A stretch of DNA of 10,391 bases from Solobacterium sp. (GTDB lineage Bacteria; Bacillota_I; Bacilli_A; Erysipelotrichales; Erysipelotrichaceae): positions 1-10,391 of the forward strand of contig JAEEPV010000092.1 in the NCBI GenBank assembly GCA_016284975.1, read 5' to 3'. A model generated the notes under the pieces. It was given only the letters and a program-made list of their open reading frames with translations. It ran no database searches and was not told where the DNA came from. Below are positions 1 to 7,886 of the stretch, in pieces. How positions within the stretch are numbered: position 1 is the first letter of the stretch; the number at the start of each line of letters is the position of its first letter. The position numbers and the translations under genes were made by a program.

Positions 1-40
1 AGAACGAGATAACCACTGTTTGTAAAGAAGGGGTGATTAG

Positions 41-1705
41 ATGGGAATTTCATCATTGGACTGGGGAATGGTGCTTGGCGGTTTTGGACTCTTCATGTTT
101 GGAATCAAATTCATGGGAGACGGACTGAAGGCTACCGCGGGTGACCGCCTCAGGGATTACATCGAAAAGTACACATCAAATCCGGTGTCCGGATTGTTTA
201 TTGGAATCATTATGACGATAATCATGCAGTCGAGTTCTGCGACATCCGCGATTTCGATCGGACTTGTCCGGGCTGGTCTCATGACACTGGAACAGGCCGC
301 GGGGATTATTCTCGGTGCGACGATTGGAACCCCGGTGACGTCTTTCCTGATTTCGGTAAACATCGAGAAGTACGCGATGTTCATTATTTTCGTTGGAACG
401 ATGCTGATCTGTTTCGGAAAGAAACGGCAGTATGTCTATATCGGAAATGTCATTCTTGGATTTGGTCTTATTTTCTTTGGAATGGCGGGAATGGGCGACT
501 CGCTGGCAGCGCTGAAAGAACTTCCGGAGTTTGAGGCGATTGCTCTGGAGATGAGCCGGAATCCGATCCTTGCGATGTTAACGGGTGTGCTGCTGACTGC
601 GCTGGTTCAGTCTTCTGCCGCAACGATCGGTGTTGCACAGAAACTGTATCAGGCCGGAGCGATTACATTTTCCGCATCGCTTCCGTTTATGTTCGGTGCC
701 AATATCGGAACAACCATGACCGGAATCCTGGCAGCGATCGGCGGATCTACAGAAGGAAAACGAACCGCCGCATTGCATACGACGATCAATGTAATCTCAA
801 CGATTATCGGAATGATTTTGCTGGTGCCGTATTCCAACTTTATTCAGAGTGTGGCAGGCAATCTGAATCCGATGATGCAGATTGCAGTAGCCAACATTAT
901 ATTCAAGACAGCTACTACACTTCTGTTCCTGCCGTTTGTAAACAAGCTGGTTGCCTTTGTCTGCAAGCTCATACCGGATAAAGTATCTGAAGAACATAAG
1001 GTTCTGCTGGAAGAGCTGGATGAGGATCTGACGAAGATTCTTCCGTCTGCTGCAGTTAAAGCTTCTGAAAATGCGACCCTCAAGCTGATCGATATGGTAC
1101 GGTTGAATTTGGTTAAGGTGGATGAATTCCTGCATAAACCGGGAACCGAGGATGACAAAGAAGCGTTTGACAGCCGGGAAGCAATCGTCAATACATTTGA
1201 TCAGCAGATTACGGCATACCTGATCAATCTGAATATGCAGCGCAACCTGACCGGTCAGGACAAGAACGATGTCCGGTTCATGTTTGATGCAGTAAAGAAC
1301 TATGAGCGTGTCGGTGATCTTGCGACCAATATGATTGAGTTCTATAAGATGGTTTTCGAAAAGAATGAGAAGTTCTCGAATGCGGCGATTGCAGATATTG
1401 ACGGCATGCATGCAAAACTTCTTGATATGTTTGATCTCTCGGCGGAAACCTTTGTTACAAGAAATGCAGATACTTATGAACGGCTGCTGATCCTGGAGAA
1501 TGAGCTGGATGCGATGGAAGAAGAAGCACGCAGAAAGCACTTCGAGCGAATGACCGACAAGGTCTGCAACTCTCCGGTGGCAGAATCTGTTTATTCCGAC
1601 ATTCTCGGTACACTTGAACGTATGGGAGACCACTGCCTTAATGTCGGCAAATCTGCTGTGACCGGCGGAACCAGTGATGTTTCTCCGGATGAGCTGATGG
1701 CATAA
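41..1705 (+). CDS. Na+/phosphate cotransporter family protein with C-terminal PhoU-like domain
   Basis: Probable sodium-coupled phosphate transporter of the Na/Pi cotransporter II (NptA/YjbB-like) family, acting in the cytoplasmic membrane. The N-terminal ~320 residues are hydrophobic and carry the family's inverted-repeat signature twice: QSSSAT at residues 63-68 with GATIGT at 92-97, then QSSAAT at 190-195 with GANIGT at 219-224. These QSS motifs are known to line the substrate site. From about residue 340 to 540 the protein becomes soluble and helical, with the spacing of acidic, hydrophobic and ERVGD/ERMGD-type motifs (YERVGDLATN, LERMGDHCLN) expected of a tandem PhoU-like domain, which in relatives probably regulates transport. 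Length (554 aa) is normal for the transporter-PhoU fusion. The ATG at 41 follows AAGGGG (28-33) by 7 nt. The promoter lies outside the window. mtnN follows after 32 nt and is probably cotranscribed. Substrate is inferred from family only. Confidence 0.9.
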   Translation: MGISSLDWGMVLGGFGLFMFGIKFMGDGLKATAGDRLRDYIEKYTSNPVSGLFIGIIMTIIMQSSSATSAISIGLVRAGLMTLEQAAGIILGATIGTPVTSFLISVNIEKYAMFIIFVGTMLICFGKKRQYVYIGNVILGFGLIFFGMAGMGDSLAALKELPEFEAIALEMSRNPILAMLTGVLLTALVQSSAATIGVAQKLYQAGAITFSASLPFMFGANIGTTMTGILAAIGGSTEGKRTAALHTTINVISTIIGMILLVPYSNFIQSVAGNLNPMMQIAVANIIFKTATTLLFLPFVNKLVAFVCKLIPDKVSEEHKVLLEELDEDLTKILPSAAVKASENATLKLIDMVRLNLVKVDEFLHKPGTEDDKEAFDSREAIVNTFDQQITAYLINLNMQRNLTGQDKNDVRFMFDAVKNYERVGDLATNMIEFYKMVFEKNEKFSNAAIADIDGMHAKLLDMFDLSAETFVTRNADTYERLLILENELDAMEEEARRKHFERMTDKVCNSPVAESVYSDILGTLERMGDHCLNVGKSAVTGGTSDVSPDELMA

Positions 1706-1720
1706 AAAACGGAATGACAC

Positions 1721-1726
1721 AGGAGG
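1721..1726 (+). promoter_or_regulatory. mtnN ribosome binding site (decides the start)
   Basis: A perfect AGGAGG at 1721-1726 sits 11 nt before the ATG at 1738 and 8 nt before an in-frame TTG at 1735. The longer reading from ATG 1714 would place this site inside the gene, so 1714 is not the likely start. Confidence 0.75.
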
Positions 1727-1737
1727 AACGCACTTTG

Positions 1738-2436
1738 ATGAAAAGGATCGGTATTATCGGAGCTATGGACGCTGAGGTATCCCTTCTGAAAGCGTCTATG
1801 ACGGATCAGAAAACAGAAGTGATCGCTCAGATGGAATTTGTATCCGGAAAGATGGGCGGCACGGAAGCAGTCGTTGTGAAATGCGGTATGGGAAAAGTAA
1901 ATGCAGGAATCTGCGCGCATACGCTGATCAATCGTTATGGAGTTTCAGAAGTGATCAATACCGGTGTCGGCGGTTCGCTTGATAACCGGATCGATATCGG
2001 GGATATTGTTGTTTCCACCGATGCGGTTCAGCATGACTTTGATGTTCGCGTCATCGGGTTTCAAAGAGGAGAGATTCCCTACACCGGACTCTATGCATTT
2101 CCGGCAGATCCTTCACTGATAGAAGCTGCGGTAAAGGCGGTCAGGGATACGGCTCCGGAAGTGAAGGTATTTGAAGGCCGGGTGTGCTCCGGCGATCAGT
2201 TCATCGCTTCTTCCGAACAGAAGAAGACGATTATCGATAACTTCGGAGGTCTCTGCTGTGAGATGGAAGGGGCGGCGATTGCGCAGACCTGCTATCTGAA
2301 TCAGACACCCTATGTCATTATCCGGGCGATTTCAGACAAGGCGGATCATTCGGAAGAGGTTTCCTTTGAGAAGTTTGCCGAAGCGGCCGGAAAGCACTGT
2401 GCGGCCATTGTAAAAACAATGGTGGAAGGCTGCTGA
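1738..2436 (+). CDS. mtnN: 5'-methylthioadenosine/S-adenosylhomocysteine nucleosidase
   Basis: Cytoplasmic nucleosidase (Pfs/MTAN) that hydrolyses the N-glycosidic bond of methylthioadenosine and S-adenosylhomocysteine, releasing adenine. It recycles by-products of SAM-dependent methylation and polyamine synthesis and feeds S-ribosylhomocysteine to LuxS where that enzyme exists. The start at 1738 gives MKRIGIIGAMDAEV, the canonical N-terminus, with E13 matching the catalytic-site Glu12 of the E. coli enzyme. The nucleoside-binding CEMEGAAIA segment has E177 (E. coli Glu174), and the AISDKAD segment has D200 (E. coli Asp197, general acid). Total length 232 aa equals the E. coli protein. A longer reading from ATG 1714 adds eight residues that fit the family less well. 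The gene follows the phosphate transporter by 32 nt and ends just before a strong terminator, so it is probably the last gene of its transcript. Confidence 0.95.
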   Translation: MKRIGIIGAMDAEVSLLKASMTDQKTEVIAQMEFVSGKMGGTEAVVVKCGMGKVNAGICAHTLINRYGVSEVINTGVGGSLDNRIDIGDIVVSTDAVQHDFDVRVIGFQRGEIPYTGLYAFPADPSLIEAAVKAVRDTAPEVKVFEGRVCSGDQFIASSEQKKTIIDNFGGLCCEMEGAAIAQTCYLNQTPYVIIRAISDKADHSEEVSFEKFAEAAGKHCAAIVKTMVEGC

Positions 2437-2461
2437 AAAAGCGCAGACAGGAAACAGAACG

Positions 2462-2492
2462 ACATGGATTCAGATCGGATCCATGTTTTTTT
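2462..2492 (+). terminator. Rho-independent terminator after mtnN
   Basis: ACATGGATTC (2462-2471) pairs with GGATCCATGT (2477-2486) as a 10-bp stem with one T-G pair and a 5-nt loop, followed by an uninterrupted T run through 2492. It begins 25 nt after the mtnN stop and separates mtnN from comFA. Confidence 0.88.
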
Positions 2493-2550
2493 ATCGTCAT
2501 TATGAGGAAAATCCGTTTCATAGGGAAATAAGTAAAACAGGAGGCGGCAG

Positions 2551-3693
2551 ATGAAATGTCAAAGATGTCTGAATACGGACCGGGAGTTTTTCTATCGCGG
2601 GTCAAACGGCTGGTACTGCCGAAAGTGTATTTCCTTTGGAAGAGCGATGCTGGAAGAAGACCGACAGGCGCCGGCTGTGAAGCCGGTACGGTCGGGAAGT
2701 GAAGAATATGTGCTGCAGTATCCTTTGACAGAAGCACAGTCCAGGGTATCGCATCAGTGCGCAGAAGCGATTGATACAACCAGCGTCCTTCTGTGCTGCG
2801 TCTGTGGTGCGGGAAAAACCGAGCTTGTGGTCGAAAGCATTTCAAAGATGCTGAAAGCCGGAAAGAATGTCTGTTTTGCGATTCCGCGCAGGCAGGTGGT
2901 TCTGGAGCTGGAAAACCGTCTGCGAAAATATTTTCCGAAGGCGGAAGTAATCGGGGTGTATGGCGGCCATCACGAAAAAACAGACGCTGATCTTGTCATT
3001 TGTACTACCCATCAATTATTCCGATACTACAGAACATTTGATCTGCTGATTCTGGATGAGCCGGATGCCTTTCCGTTTCGCGGGAATGCGGTTCTCCACG
3101 GGATCGCGGAAACGGCATGCCGGGGGAGAACGATTTATCTGACCGCAACACCGGATGACTGGCTGAAGGAAAAAGAAAAACGAGGTGAACTGATTTGTCT
3201 GAAACTGAACCGCAGACCGCACGGTCACGATCTTCCGGTACCGGTCATTCGAACTGCACCGACCGTTATTTTGCTGGGGATACTTCTGTGCTGGCTGAAA
3301 AACCGTTCGACTCCCCGGATGATATTTGTGCCGACGATCCGTCAGGCGCATCTGCTTCATGCGTTCCTGAGCCGGTTTGTTTCCTGTTCCGTATGTACTT
3401 CGAAAACCGAAAACCGGGATGAAGTCATCGAGGAATTCCGGCAGAAGAAAAACGGAATCATTATCAGTACCACCGTGCTTGAGAGAGGGGTTACGATTCC
3501 CGGTTCGGATGTCTGTGTGTTCCATGCGGAACACGGGGTGTTTGATGAAGCCGGGCTGATCCAGATGGCAGGACGGGCAGGCCGGAGCTTTCAGTATCCG
3601 GATGGAGATGTACTGTTTCTGGAATCATCCCGCAGTGCGCTTGTACGGAAGTGCCGGAAAGAAATCCTGGAGGCCAACCGATGCGTTGTCTGA
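2551..3693 (+). CDS. comFA: ComFA-type competence helicase (DNA-uptake ATPase)
   Basis: Superfamily 2 DEAD/DEAH-like helicase resembling ComFA, the ATPase that helps move single-stranded DNA through the ComEC channel into the cytoplasm during natural transformation. A zinc-binding module opens the protein (C3-x2-C6 and C23-x2-C26), as in ComFA. Walker A is GAGKT at residues 86-90. Walker B/motif II is DEPD at 169-172 followed by AFPF, very like the DEVDAFP of ComFA. Motif III-like LTATP is at 197-201, and motif VI QMAGRAGR at 338-345 contains the arginine finger region. At 380 aa it is shorter than the ~460-aa Bacillus protein but all core motifs are present. AGGAGG at 2539-2544 lies 6 nt before the ATG. 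The stop codon lies inside comFC, and the pairing with comFC is strong contextual support. I see no convincing sigma-A promoter or competence box in the 58 nt between the terminator and the start. Confidence 0.9.
   Translation: MKCQRCLNTDREFFYRGSNGWYCRKCISFGRAMLEEDRQAPAVKPVRSGSEEYVLQYPLTEAQSRVSHQCAEAIDTTSVLLCCVCGAGKTELVVESISKMLKAGKNVCFAIPRRQVVLELENRLRKYFPKAEVIGVYGGHHEKTDADLVICTTHQLFRYYRTFDLLILDEPDAFPFRGNAVLHGIAETACRGRTIYLTATPDDWLKEKEKRGELICLKLNRRPHGHDLPVPVIRTAPTVILLGILLCWLKNRSTPRMIFVPTIRQAHLLHAFLSRFVSCSVCTSKTENRDEVIEEFRQKKNGIIISTTVLERGVTIPGSDVCVFHAEHGVFDEAGLIQMAGRAGRSFQYPDGDVLFLESSRSALVRKCRKEILEANRCVV
3669..3673 (+). promoter_or_regulatory. comFC ribosome binding site inside comFA
   Basis: GGAGG at 3669-3673 lies within the last codons of comFA, 7 nt before ATG 3681. 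It sets the comFC start at 3681 and suggests translational coupling with comFA. An upstream in-frame ATG at 3651 lacks a comparable site and would put extra residues before the zinc-finger N-terminus. Confidence 0.7.
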
Positions 3694-4301
3694 TGTGCGG
3701 AAAACCAATGACGAAAGAAACCTTCGCAGATCTTTTCCGGGAAGAAGACGTACTGTGTGCGGACTGCAGAGACGGATGGAAACGGATCAGCCGGAGATTT
3801 CGGTTTCGGGGAAGAAAAGCATTCGCACTGTATGAATATAATGCGGCATTTTCTTCCTGTCTGCTGCAGTTTAAGGAATGCGGGGACGAGGCATTGAAGA
3901 CCGCATTTCTGTATCCGGACCGCAGGCTGCTGAAACGGATGTACCGCGGGCGTACGCTGCTTCTGCTGCCAAGCTCGGAAGAAAAGGAGAAAGAACGGGG
4001 ATTCTCCCACCTCAGAGAATTATTTGAAGGAATCGGGCTTCCGATGACAGAACCGTTTCTGAAAACAGGAGAAAAGTCGCAGAAATCGCTGGGCCGTAAG
4101 GAGCGCCATGAGATGGCGAGAGGAATTATCCTGAAACCGGGGGTTGCGCTGCCGCGCCGCTGCGTGCTTGCGGATGATGTGATCACTACCGGATCAACGA
4201 TGAAAGGGGCTCTTTCGGTACTGCCGGAAGGACTGGATATCCGGATATTTGCCTGTGCTCTGACCCCGTCTCACACATCAGAAGATTCCTTGAACGCCTA
4301 A
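3681..4301 (+). CDS. comFC: ComFC-family phosphoribosyltransferase-like competence protein
   Basis: ComFC/GntX-family protein, needed for transformation in species where it has been tested and thought to act with ComFA at the inner face of the DNA-uptake machinery. The N-terminus is a zinc-finger-like pair, C3-x2-C6 and C26-x2-C29. The C-terminal half is a type I phosphoribosyltransferase fold, with the PRPP-binding loop VLADDVITTGST at residues 162-173 (acidic pair D165-D166). A family-typical basic stretch (SLGRKERHEMARG) comes before it. The segment ERGFSHL corresponds to the ERGFNQ motif usual in the family. Length is 206 aa from the chosen start, slightly short of the usual ~220-240. It overlaps comFA by 13 nt (3681-3693), consistent with coupled expression. 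The secA -35 box lies in its final codons. A true PRPP-dependent reaction has not been established for the family in general. Confidence 0.88.
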   Translation: MRCLMCGKPMTKETFADLFREEDVLCADCRDGWKRISRRFRFRGRKAFALYEYNAAFSSCLLQFKECGDEALKTAFLYPDRRLLKRMYRGRTLLLLPSSEEKEKERGFSHLRELFEGIGLPMTEPFLKTGEKSQKSLGRKERHEMARGIILKPGVALPRRCVLADDVITTGSTMKGALSVLPEGLDIRIFACALTPSHTSEDSLNA

Positions 4302-4318
4302 ATTAATATAGTTATAAT
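4290..4318 (+). promoter_or_regulatory. sigma-A-type promoter for secA-prfB
   Basis: TTGAAC at 4290-4295 (four of six matches to TTGACA), a 17-nt spacer and a perfect TATAAT at 4313-4318. Transcription would begin near 4325, giving a leader of about 33 nt that contains AGGAGG (4343-4348), 9 nt before the secA ATG. The -35 box lies within the last codons of comFC, so secA can be expressed independently of the competence genes. No terminator separates comFC from secA, so read-through from comFC is also possible. Confidence 0.75.
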
Positions 4319-4322
4319 AATT
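4301..4322 (+). repeat. Imperfect AT-rich palindrome over the secA -10 box
   Basis: AATTAATATA (4301-4310) and TATAATAATT (4313-4322) form inverted arms with a single A/A mismatch around a central GT. The right arm contains the -10 hexamer. The arms contain only A and T, so as RNA the hairpin would be weak and there is no T run after it. It could be an operator or just biased base composition. Confidence 0.35.
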
Positions 4323-4357
4323 AAGCTGATTCAAAGACAATCAGGAGGTTTTTTATT

Positions 4358-6751
4358 ATGGCTGGAATATTTGACAAGATTCTCAATGTGGACGGACGGC
4401 GTCTGAAAGAAATCGAAAAAAAGATCAAGCCGGTGCTGGCACTGGAAGAAAAATATGCCGCAATGAGCGATGAAGAGCTGCAGGCAGAAACACCGCGTTT
4501 CCGTAAGCTGCTGGAAGAAGGGAAGACAACGGATGATATTCTTCCCGAAGCTTTCGCGGCTTCCCGTGAAGCATGCCGCAGAGTGATCGGTGAATTTCCG
4601 TATCCGGTTCAGGTGATGGGTGCTGCTGTCATGCAGGGCGGTGATATTGCGGAAATGAAGACCGGTGAAGGTAAGACCCTGACTTCCGTCATGGCGGTAT
4701 ATCTCAATGCGCTGGAAGGAAAAGGCGTTCATGTCGTTACCGTCAACGAATACCTGTCTCAGCGAGACAGTGAATGGATGGGCGCGATTCATCGTTTCAT
4801 GGGACTGACTGTCGGTCTCAATCTCCGACAGCTGACTCCGGCGCAGAAGCGTGCCGCATATAATTGCGATATTACGTATACAACCAACTCAGAGCTTGGG
4901 TTCGACTATCTGCGTGACAACATGGTCAAGTCGTCGAAGGACCGTGTACAGCGCGGCCTGAACTTTGCGCTCGTCGATGAAGTTGACTCGATCCTGATTG
5001 ATGAGTCCCGCACACCTCTCATCATTTCCGGCGGCATGCGGCAGACCGCAAACCTGTATCTGCAGGCAGATCGTTTTGCCAAGAGCCTGAAGGAACAGAT
5101 TACCGAAGGTGATGAAGTTGTAAAGCCGGGTGAATATGAAATCGATATCAAAGCGCGTACCGTTCAGCTGACGGAAGCCGGTGTCGCCAAAGCAGAACGG
5201 GTATTCCGTATAGATAACCTCTATAACCTCGAACATACACAGCTGCTGCACCGTATCGGTCAGGCACTGAAAGCGAACTATATCATGACGAAGGATGTTG
5301 AATATGTCGTTGATACCGAAAACGATGAGATCAACATTGTCGACCCGAATACCGGTCGTCTCATGAAGGGACGTGAATGGTCCGACGGTCTTCATCAGGC
5401 GGTCTGTGCAAAGGAAGGCATTTCGATTCGTCAGGAGACAACAATCCTTGCGACAATCACATATCAGAACTTCTTCCGCCTGTACAACAAACTTGCAGGC
5501 ATGACCGGTACCGCAAAGACCGAGGAAGAAGAATTCGTTGAAATCTACAACATGCTGGTATACGAGATTCCGACAAACCGTCCGGTAGCGCGTATCGATT
5601 ATCCGGATGCGATTTACGGAACAAAGGCGGCCAAGTTCGCTGCACTGGTAAGTGAAGTAAAGGAACGGCATGAAAAGGGACAGCCGGTACTTGTCGGTAC
5701 AATTGCCGTTGAAACCTCCGAACTCATCCACGACATGCTGAAAAAGGAAAAGATCCGTCACGAAGTGCTCAACGCCAAGAACCATGCAAGAGAAGCCGAT
5801 ATCATTGCCAAGGCAGGTCAGAAAGGTGCGGTTACGATCGCAACCAACATGGCTGGTCGAGGAACCGATATCAAGCTCGGAGAAGGCGTTCGGGAACTCG
5901 GCGGTCTCTGCGTGCTGGGCAGTGAGCGTCATGAATCACGCCGTATTGATAACCAGCTGAGAGGACGTTCCGGCCGACAGGGAGATCCGGGTGAATCCCG
6001 TTTCTATGTCAGCGTTCAGGATGATCTGATGATCCGGTTCGGAAGTGAACGTCTCGAAGGAATCTTCAAGTCACTTGGCGATACTGCGGTTGAATCCAAG
6101 ACCGTGACAAAGTCGATCAACTCGGCTCAGCGGCGTGTAGAAGGCGTTAACTTCGATGCCCGCAAACAGCTGCTGCAGTACGATGATGTGCTGCGTCAGC
6201 AGCGTGAGGTCATGTATGACCAGCGCAACTTCATCCTCGACAATGAGGATGTGCATACAGCCGTCATCCGGCAGATGTTCAGCCGTGTGATTTCCGATAC
6301 GGTTGGTGCGAACATCGATCCGGAATCCAGAAACTTTGATCTGAATGTACCAGCTCTGATCAGCTCCCTCAAGAAACTCGGTTTTGACGGTCTGTTTACA
6401 GAGAACGAACTGACCGGGAAATCGGCGGAGGATGTGATTTCCGTAATTGAGGAGAGAGCGTGGAATGCCTACGATCAGAAGATTGATCCGGTACGGGAAC
6501 AGATCAAGAGCTTTGAACGCAATATGTCCCTGGAAGTTATTGACCGGGCATGGGTTGACCATATCGACATGATGTCGAAACTTCGTGATGGAATCGGACT
6601 GAGAAGCTATGCATCGGACAACCCCCTGCAGGCATATGTAACCGAGGGATTCCAGATGTTCGAAAACATGATGCATAACATTGCCCAGGATATTGTTGCC
6701 TACTGCATGAATATCAAGGTTGTAAAACAGGGCGAAGAACAGAAGGCATAA
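4358..6751 (+). CDS. secA: Preprotein translocase ATPase SecA
   Basis: The motor of the general secretion pathway: it binds preproteins and the SecYEG channel and uses ATP hydrolysis to push unfolded chains across the cytoplasmic membrane. The N-terminus (MAGIFDKILN...) and all core ATPase motifs are typical. MKTGEGKT (100-107) is Walker A and DEVD (207-210) is Walker B, followed by SILIDE. The preprotein cross-linking domain spans roughly 225-365. In NBD2, TNMAGRGTDIKLG starts at 496 and LRGRSGRQG at 534. The helical scaffold and wing domains fill the rest. The protein ends at residue 797 with a charged tail and lacks the C-terminal cysteine-rich zinc-binding segment of many SecA proteins (E. 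coli SecA is 901 aa). AGGAGG at 4343-4348 precedes the ATG by 9 nt. prfB follows after 14 nt, a conserved Bacillota pairing, so the two are very likely cotranscribed. Confidence 0.98.
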   Translation: MAGIFDKILNVDGRRLKEIEKKIKPVLALEEKYAAMSDEELQAETPRFRKLLEEGKTTDDILPEAFAASREACRRVIGEFPYPVQVMGAAVMQGGDIAEMKTGEGKTLTSVMAVYLNALEGKGVHVVTVNEYLSQRDSEWMGAIHRFMGLTVGLNLRQLTPAQKRAAYNCDITYTTNSELGFDYLRDNMVKSSKDRVQRGLNFALVDEVDSILIDESRTPLIISGGMRQTANLYLQADRFAKSLKEQITEGDEVVKPGEYEIDIKARTVQLTEAGVAKAERVFRIDNLYNLEHTQLLHRIGQALKANYIMTKDVEYVVDTENDEINIVDPNTGRLMKGREWSDGLHQAVCAKEGISIRQETTILATITYQNFFRLYNKLAGMTGTAKTEEEEFVEIYNMLVYEIPTNRPVARIDYPDAIYGTKAAKFAALVSEVKERHEKGQPVLVGTIAVETSELIHDMLKKEKIRHEVLNAKNHAREADIIAKAGQKGAVTIATNMAGRGTDIKLGEGVRELGGLCVLGSERHESRRIDNQLRGRSGRQGDPGESRFYVSVQDDLMIRFGSERLEGIFKSLGDTAVESKTVTKSINSAQRRVEGVNFDARKQLLQYDDVLRQQREVMYDQRNFILDNEDVHTAVIRQMFSRVISDTVGANIDPESRNFDLNVPALISSLKKLGFDGLFTENELTGKSAEDVISVIEERAWNAYDQKIDPVREQIKSFERNMSLEVIDRAWVDHIDMMSKLRDGIGLRSYASDNPLQAYVTEGFQMFENMMHNIAQDIVAYCMNIKVVKQGEEQKA

Positions 6752-6765
6752 GAGGAGTAACACAA

Positions 6766-7867
6766 ATGGAACTTTATGAAATGAAACAGGGCGTAGCCCG
6801 CTGCCAGGCTAAATTGGAGCAGCTTGGCTCCTCTCTTTGACCTGGACGGCAAAAGAGAACAAATCAAAGAAAACGAAGAAGCCATGAATGCGCCGGACTT
6901 CTGGAACGATCAGAAGAAAGCACAGGCACTCATTCGAAACAACAATTCGCTGAAGTCGCTCGTTGAGAATCACGAGAAACTGCAGGCCTCGCTCAATGAT
7001 CTTGGGGAATCCGTCAATGAACTGAACAGTTCCTTTGATGAGGATCTGGCGGCACTTGTAGAAGAAGAATACCGTACGGTCATGACCGACTTTGATGCAT
7101 TTGAGATTCAGGTGCTTCTGAGCGGTCCGTATGACAACCATGCGGCGATTCTGGAAATCCATCCGGGAGCCGGCGGAACGGAAGCGATGGACTGGGCAAG
7201 CATGCTGTATCGGATGTATGTTCGATGGGCGGAACGACGTGGCTTCAAAGTTACGGTTCTGGACTATCAGGATGGTGAAGAAGCCGGCATGAAGTCCTGC
7301 AGTCTGCAGATTGAAGGTCCGATGGCATACGGATATCTGAAAGCAGAAAATGGTGTACACCGTCTGGTGCGCATCTCGCCGTTTGATTCCAATGCCCGCC
7401 GCCATACCAGTTTCGCAAGTGTCGAAGTCATGCCGGAGTTTGAGGACGATCTGGATATTGAAATCGATGAAAAGGATCTCGAAACAATTACCATGCGCTC
7501 TTCCGGAGCCGGCGGTCAGCACATCAACAAAACCGACTCAGCGGTCAGAATGACTTACAAACCGCTTAACATTACCGTCTTCTGCCAGACGCAGCGATCC
7601 CAGCTTCAGAACCGTGAAGCGTGTCTGAACATGCTCAAGAGTAAATTGCTTCAGATCCGGATTCAGGAACAGGCAAAGAAGATGGCGGAGATCAAAGGAG
7701 AAGTCAAAGCGAATGAATGGGGCTCTCAGATTCGTTCGTATGTCTTCCAGCCATATACCATGGTCAAGGATCTCAGAACCGGACACGAGGTCGGTAATAT
7801 TCAGGGGGTTATGGATGGCGATCTGGATGACTTCATCTACAGCTATCTCCGATCTCAGATTTCATAA
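6766..7867 (+). CDS. prfB: Peptide chain release factor 2, expressed by programmed +1 frameshift
   Basis: Class I release factor that recognises UAA and UGA and triggers peptidyl-tRNA hydrolysis. Translation starts at ATG 6766 (GAGGAG at 6752-6757, 8 nt upstream) and reads 24 codons ending in CTT (6835-6837) before an in-frame TGA (6838-6840). A +1 slip continues at GAC (6839-6841) through the TAA at 7865-7867. The product is 366 aa, against 365 in E. coli. In the full-length numbering the tripeptide stop-codon reader SPF is at 204-206 and the catalytic GGQ at 249-251, each one residue from the E. coli positions. A conceptual start at TTG 6824 in the shifted frame is an artefact of ignoring the frameshift. 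The frameshift is the known autoregulatory circuit: low RF2 lets ribosomes pause at UGA and shift. The gene sits in the secA operon and 19 nt before the next gene. Confidence 0.96.
6816..6841 (+). promoter_or_regulatory. prfB frameshift site with upstream hairpin
   Basis: The slippery core CTT-TGA-C is at 6835-6841: peptidyl-tRNA-Leu on CTT slips one base to TTT and GAC becomes the next codon. In the standard site an AGGGGG-like element ends 3 nt before CTT. Here the corresponding bases 6826-6831 are GGCTCC, with no Shine-Dalgarno character. GGAGC (6816-6820) can pair with GCTCC (6827-6831) around a 6-nt loop, so a 5-bp hairpin ends exactly where the stimulator normally lies. The nearest purine-rich GGAG is 15 nt from CTT, too far to act in the known way. 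Confidence 0.85.
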
Positions 7868-7886
7868 ATAACGTATATACAGTCAC

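Noticed and set aside
797..1720. Long minus-strand open frame (307 codons) opposite the transporter gene
   Set aside because: It is a shadow of the strongly supported + strand gene, with cysteine- and histidine-rich low-plausibility composition and no family resemblance. The same applies to the 347-codon minus-strand frame opposite secA at 4889-5932.
1714..1737. Longer mtnN start at ATG 1714
   Set aside because: The AGGAGG at 1721-1726 would be inside the gene, and family N-termini match the start at 1738.
2493..2550. Competence regulator site or promoter upstream of comFA
   Set aside because: AAAA-N5-TTCA at 2508-2520 only loosely resembles a single ComK half-site, there is no cin-box-like sequence, and no convincing -35/-10 pair was found.
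3651..3680. Longer comFC start at ATG 3651
   Set aside because: GGAGG at 3669-3673 serves ATG 3681, and the family begins at the zinc-finger cysteines just after it.
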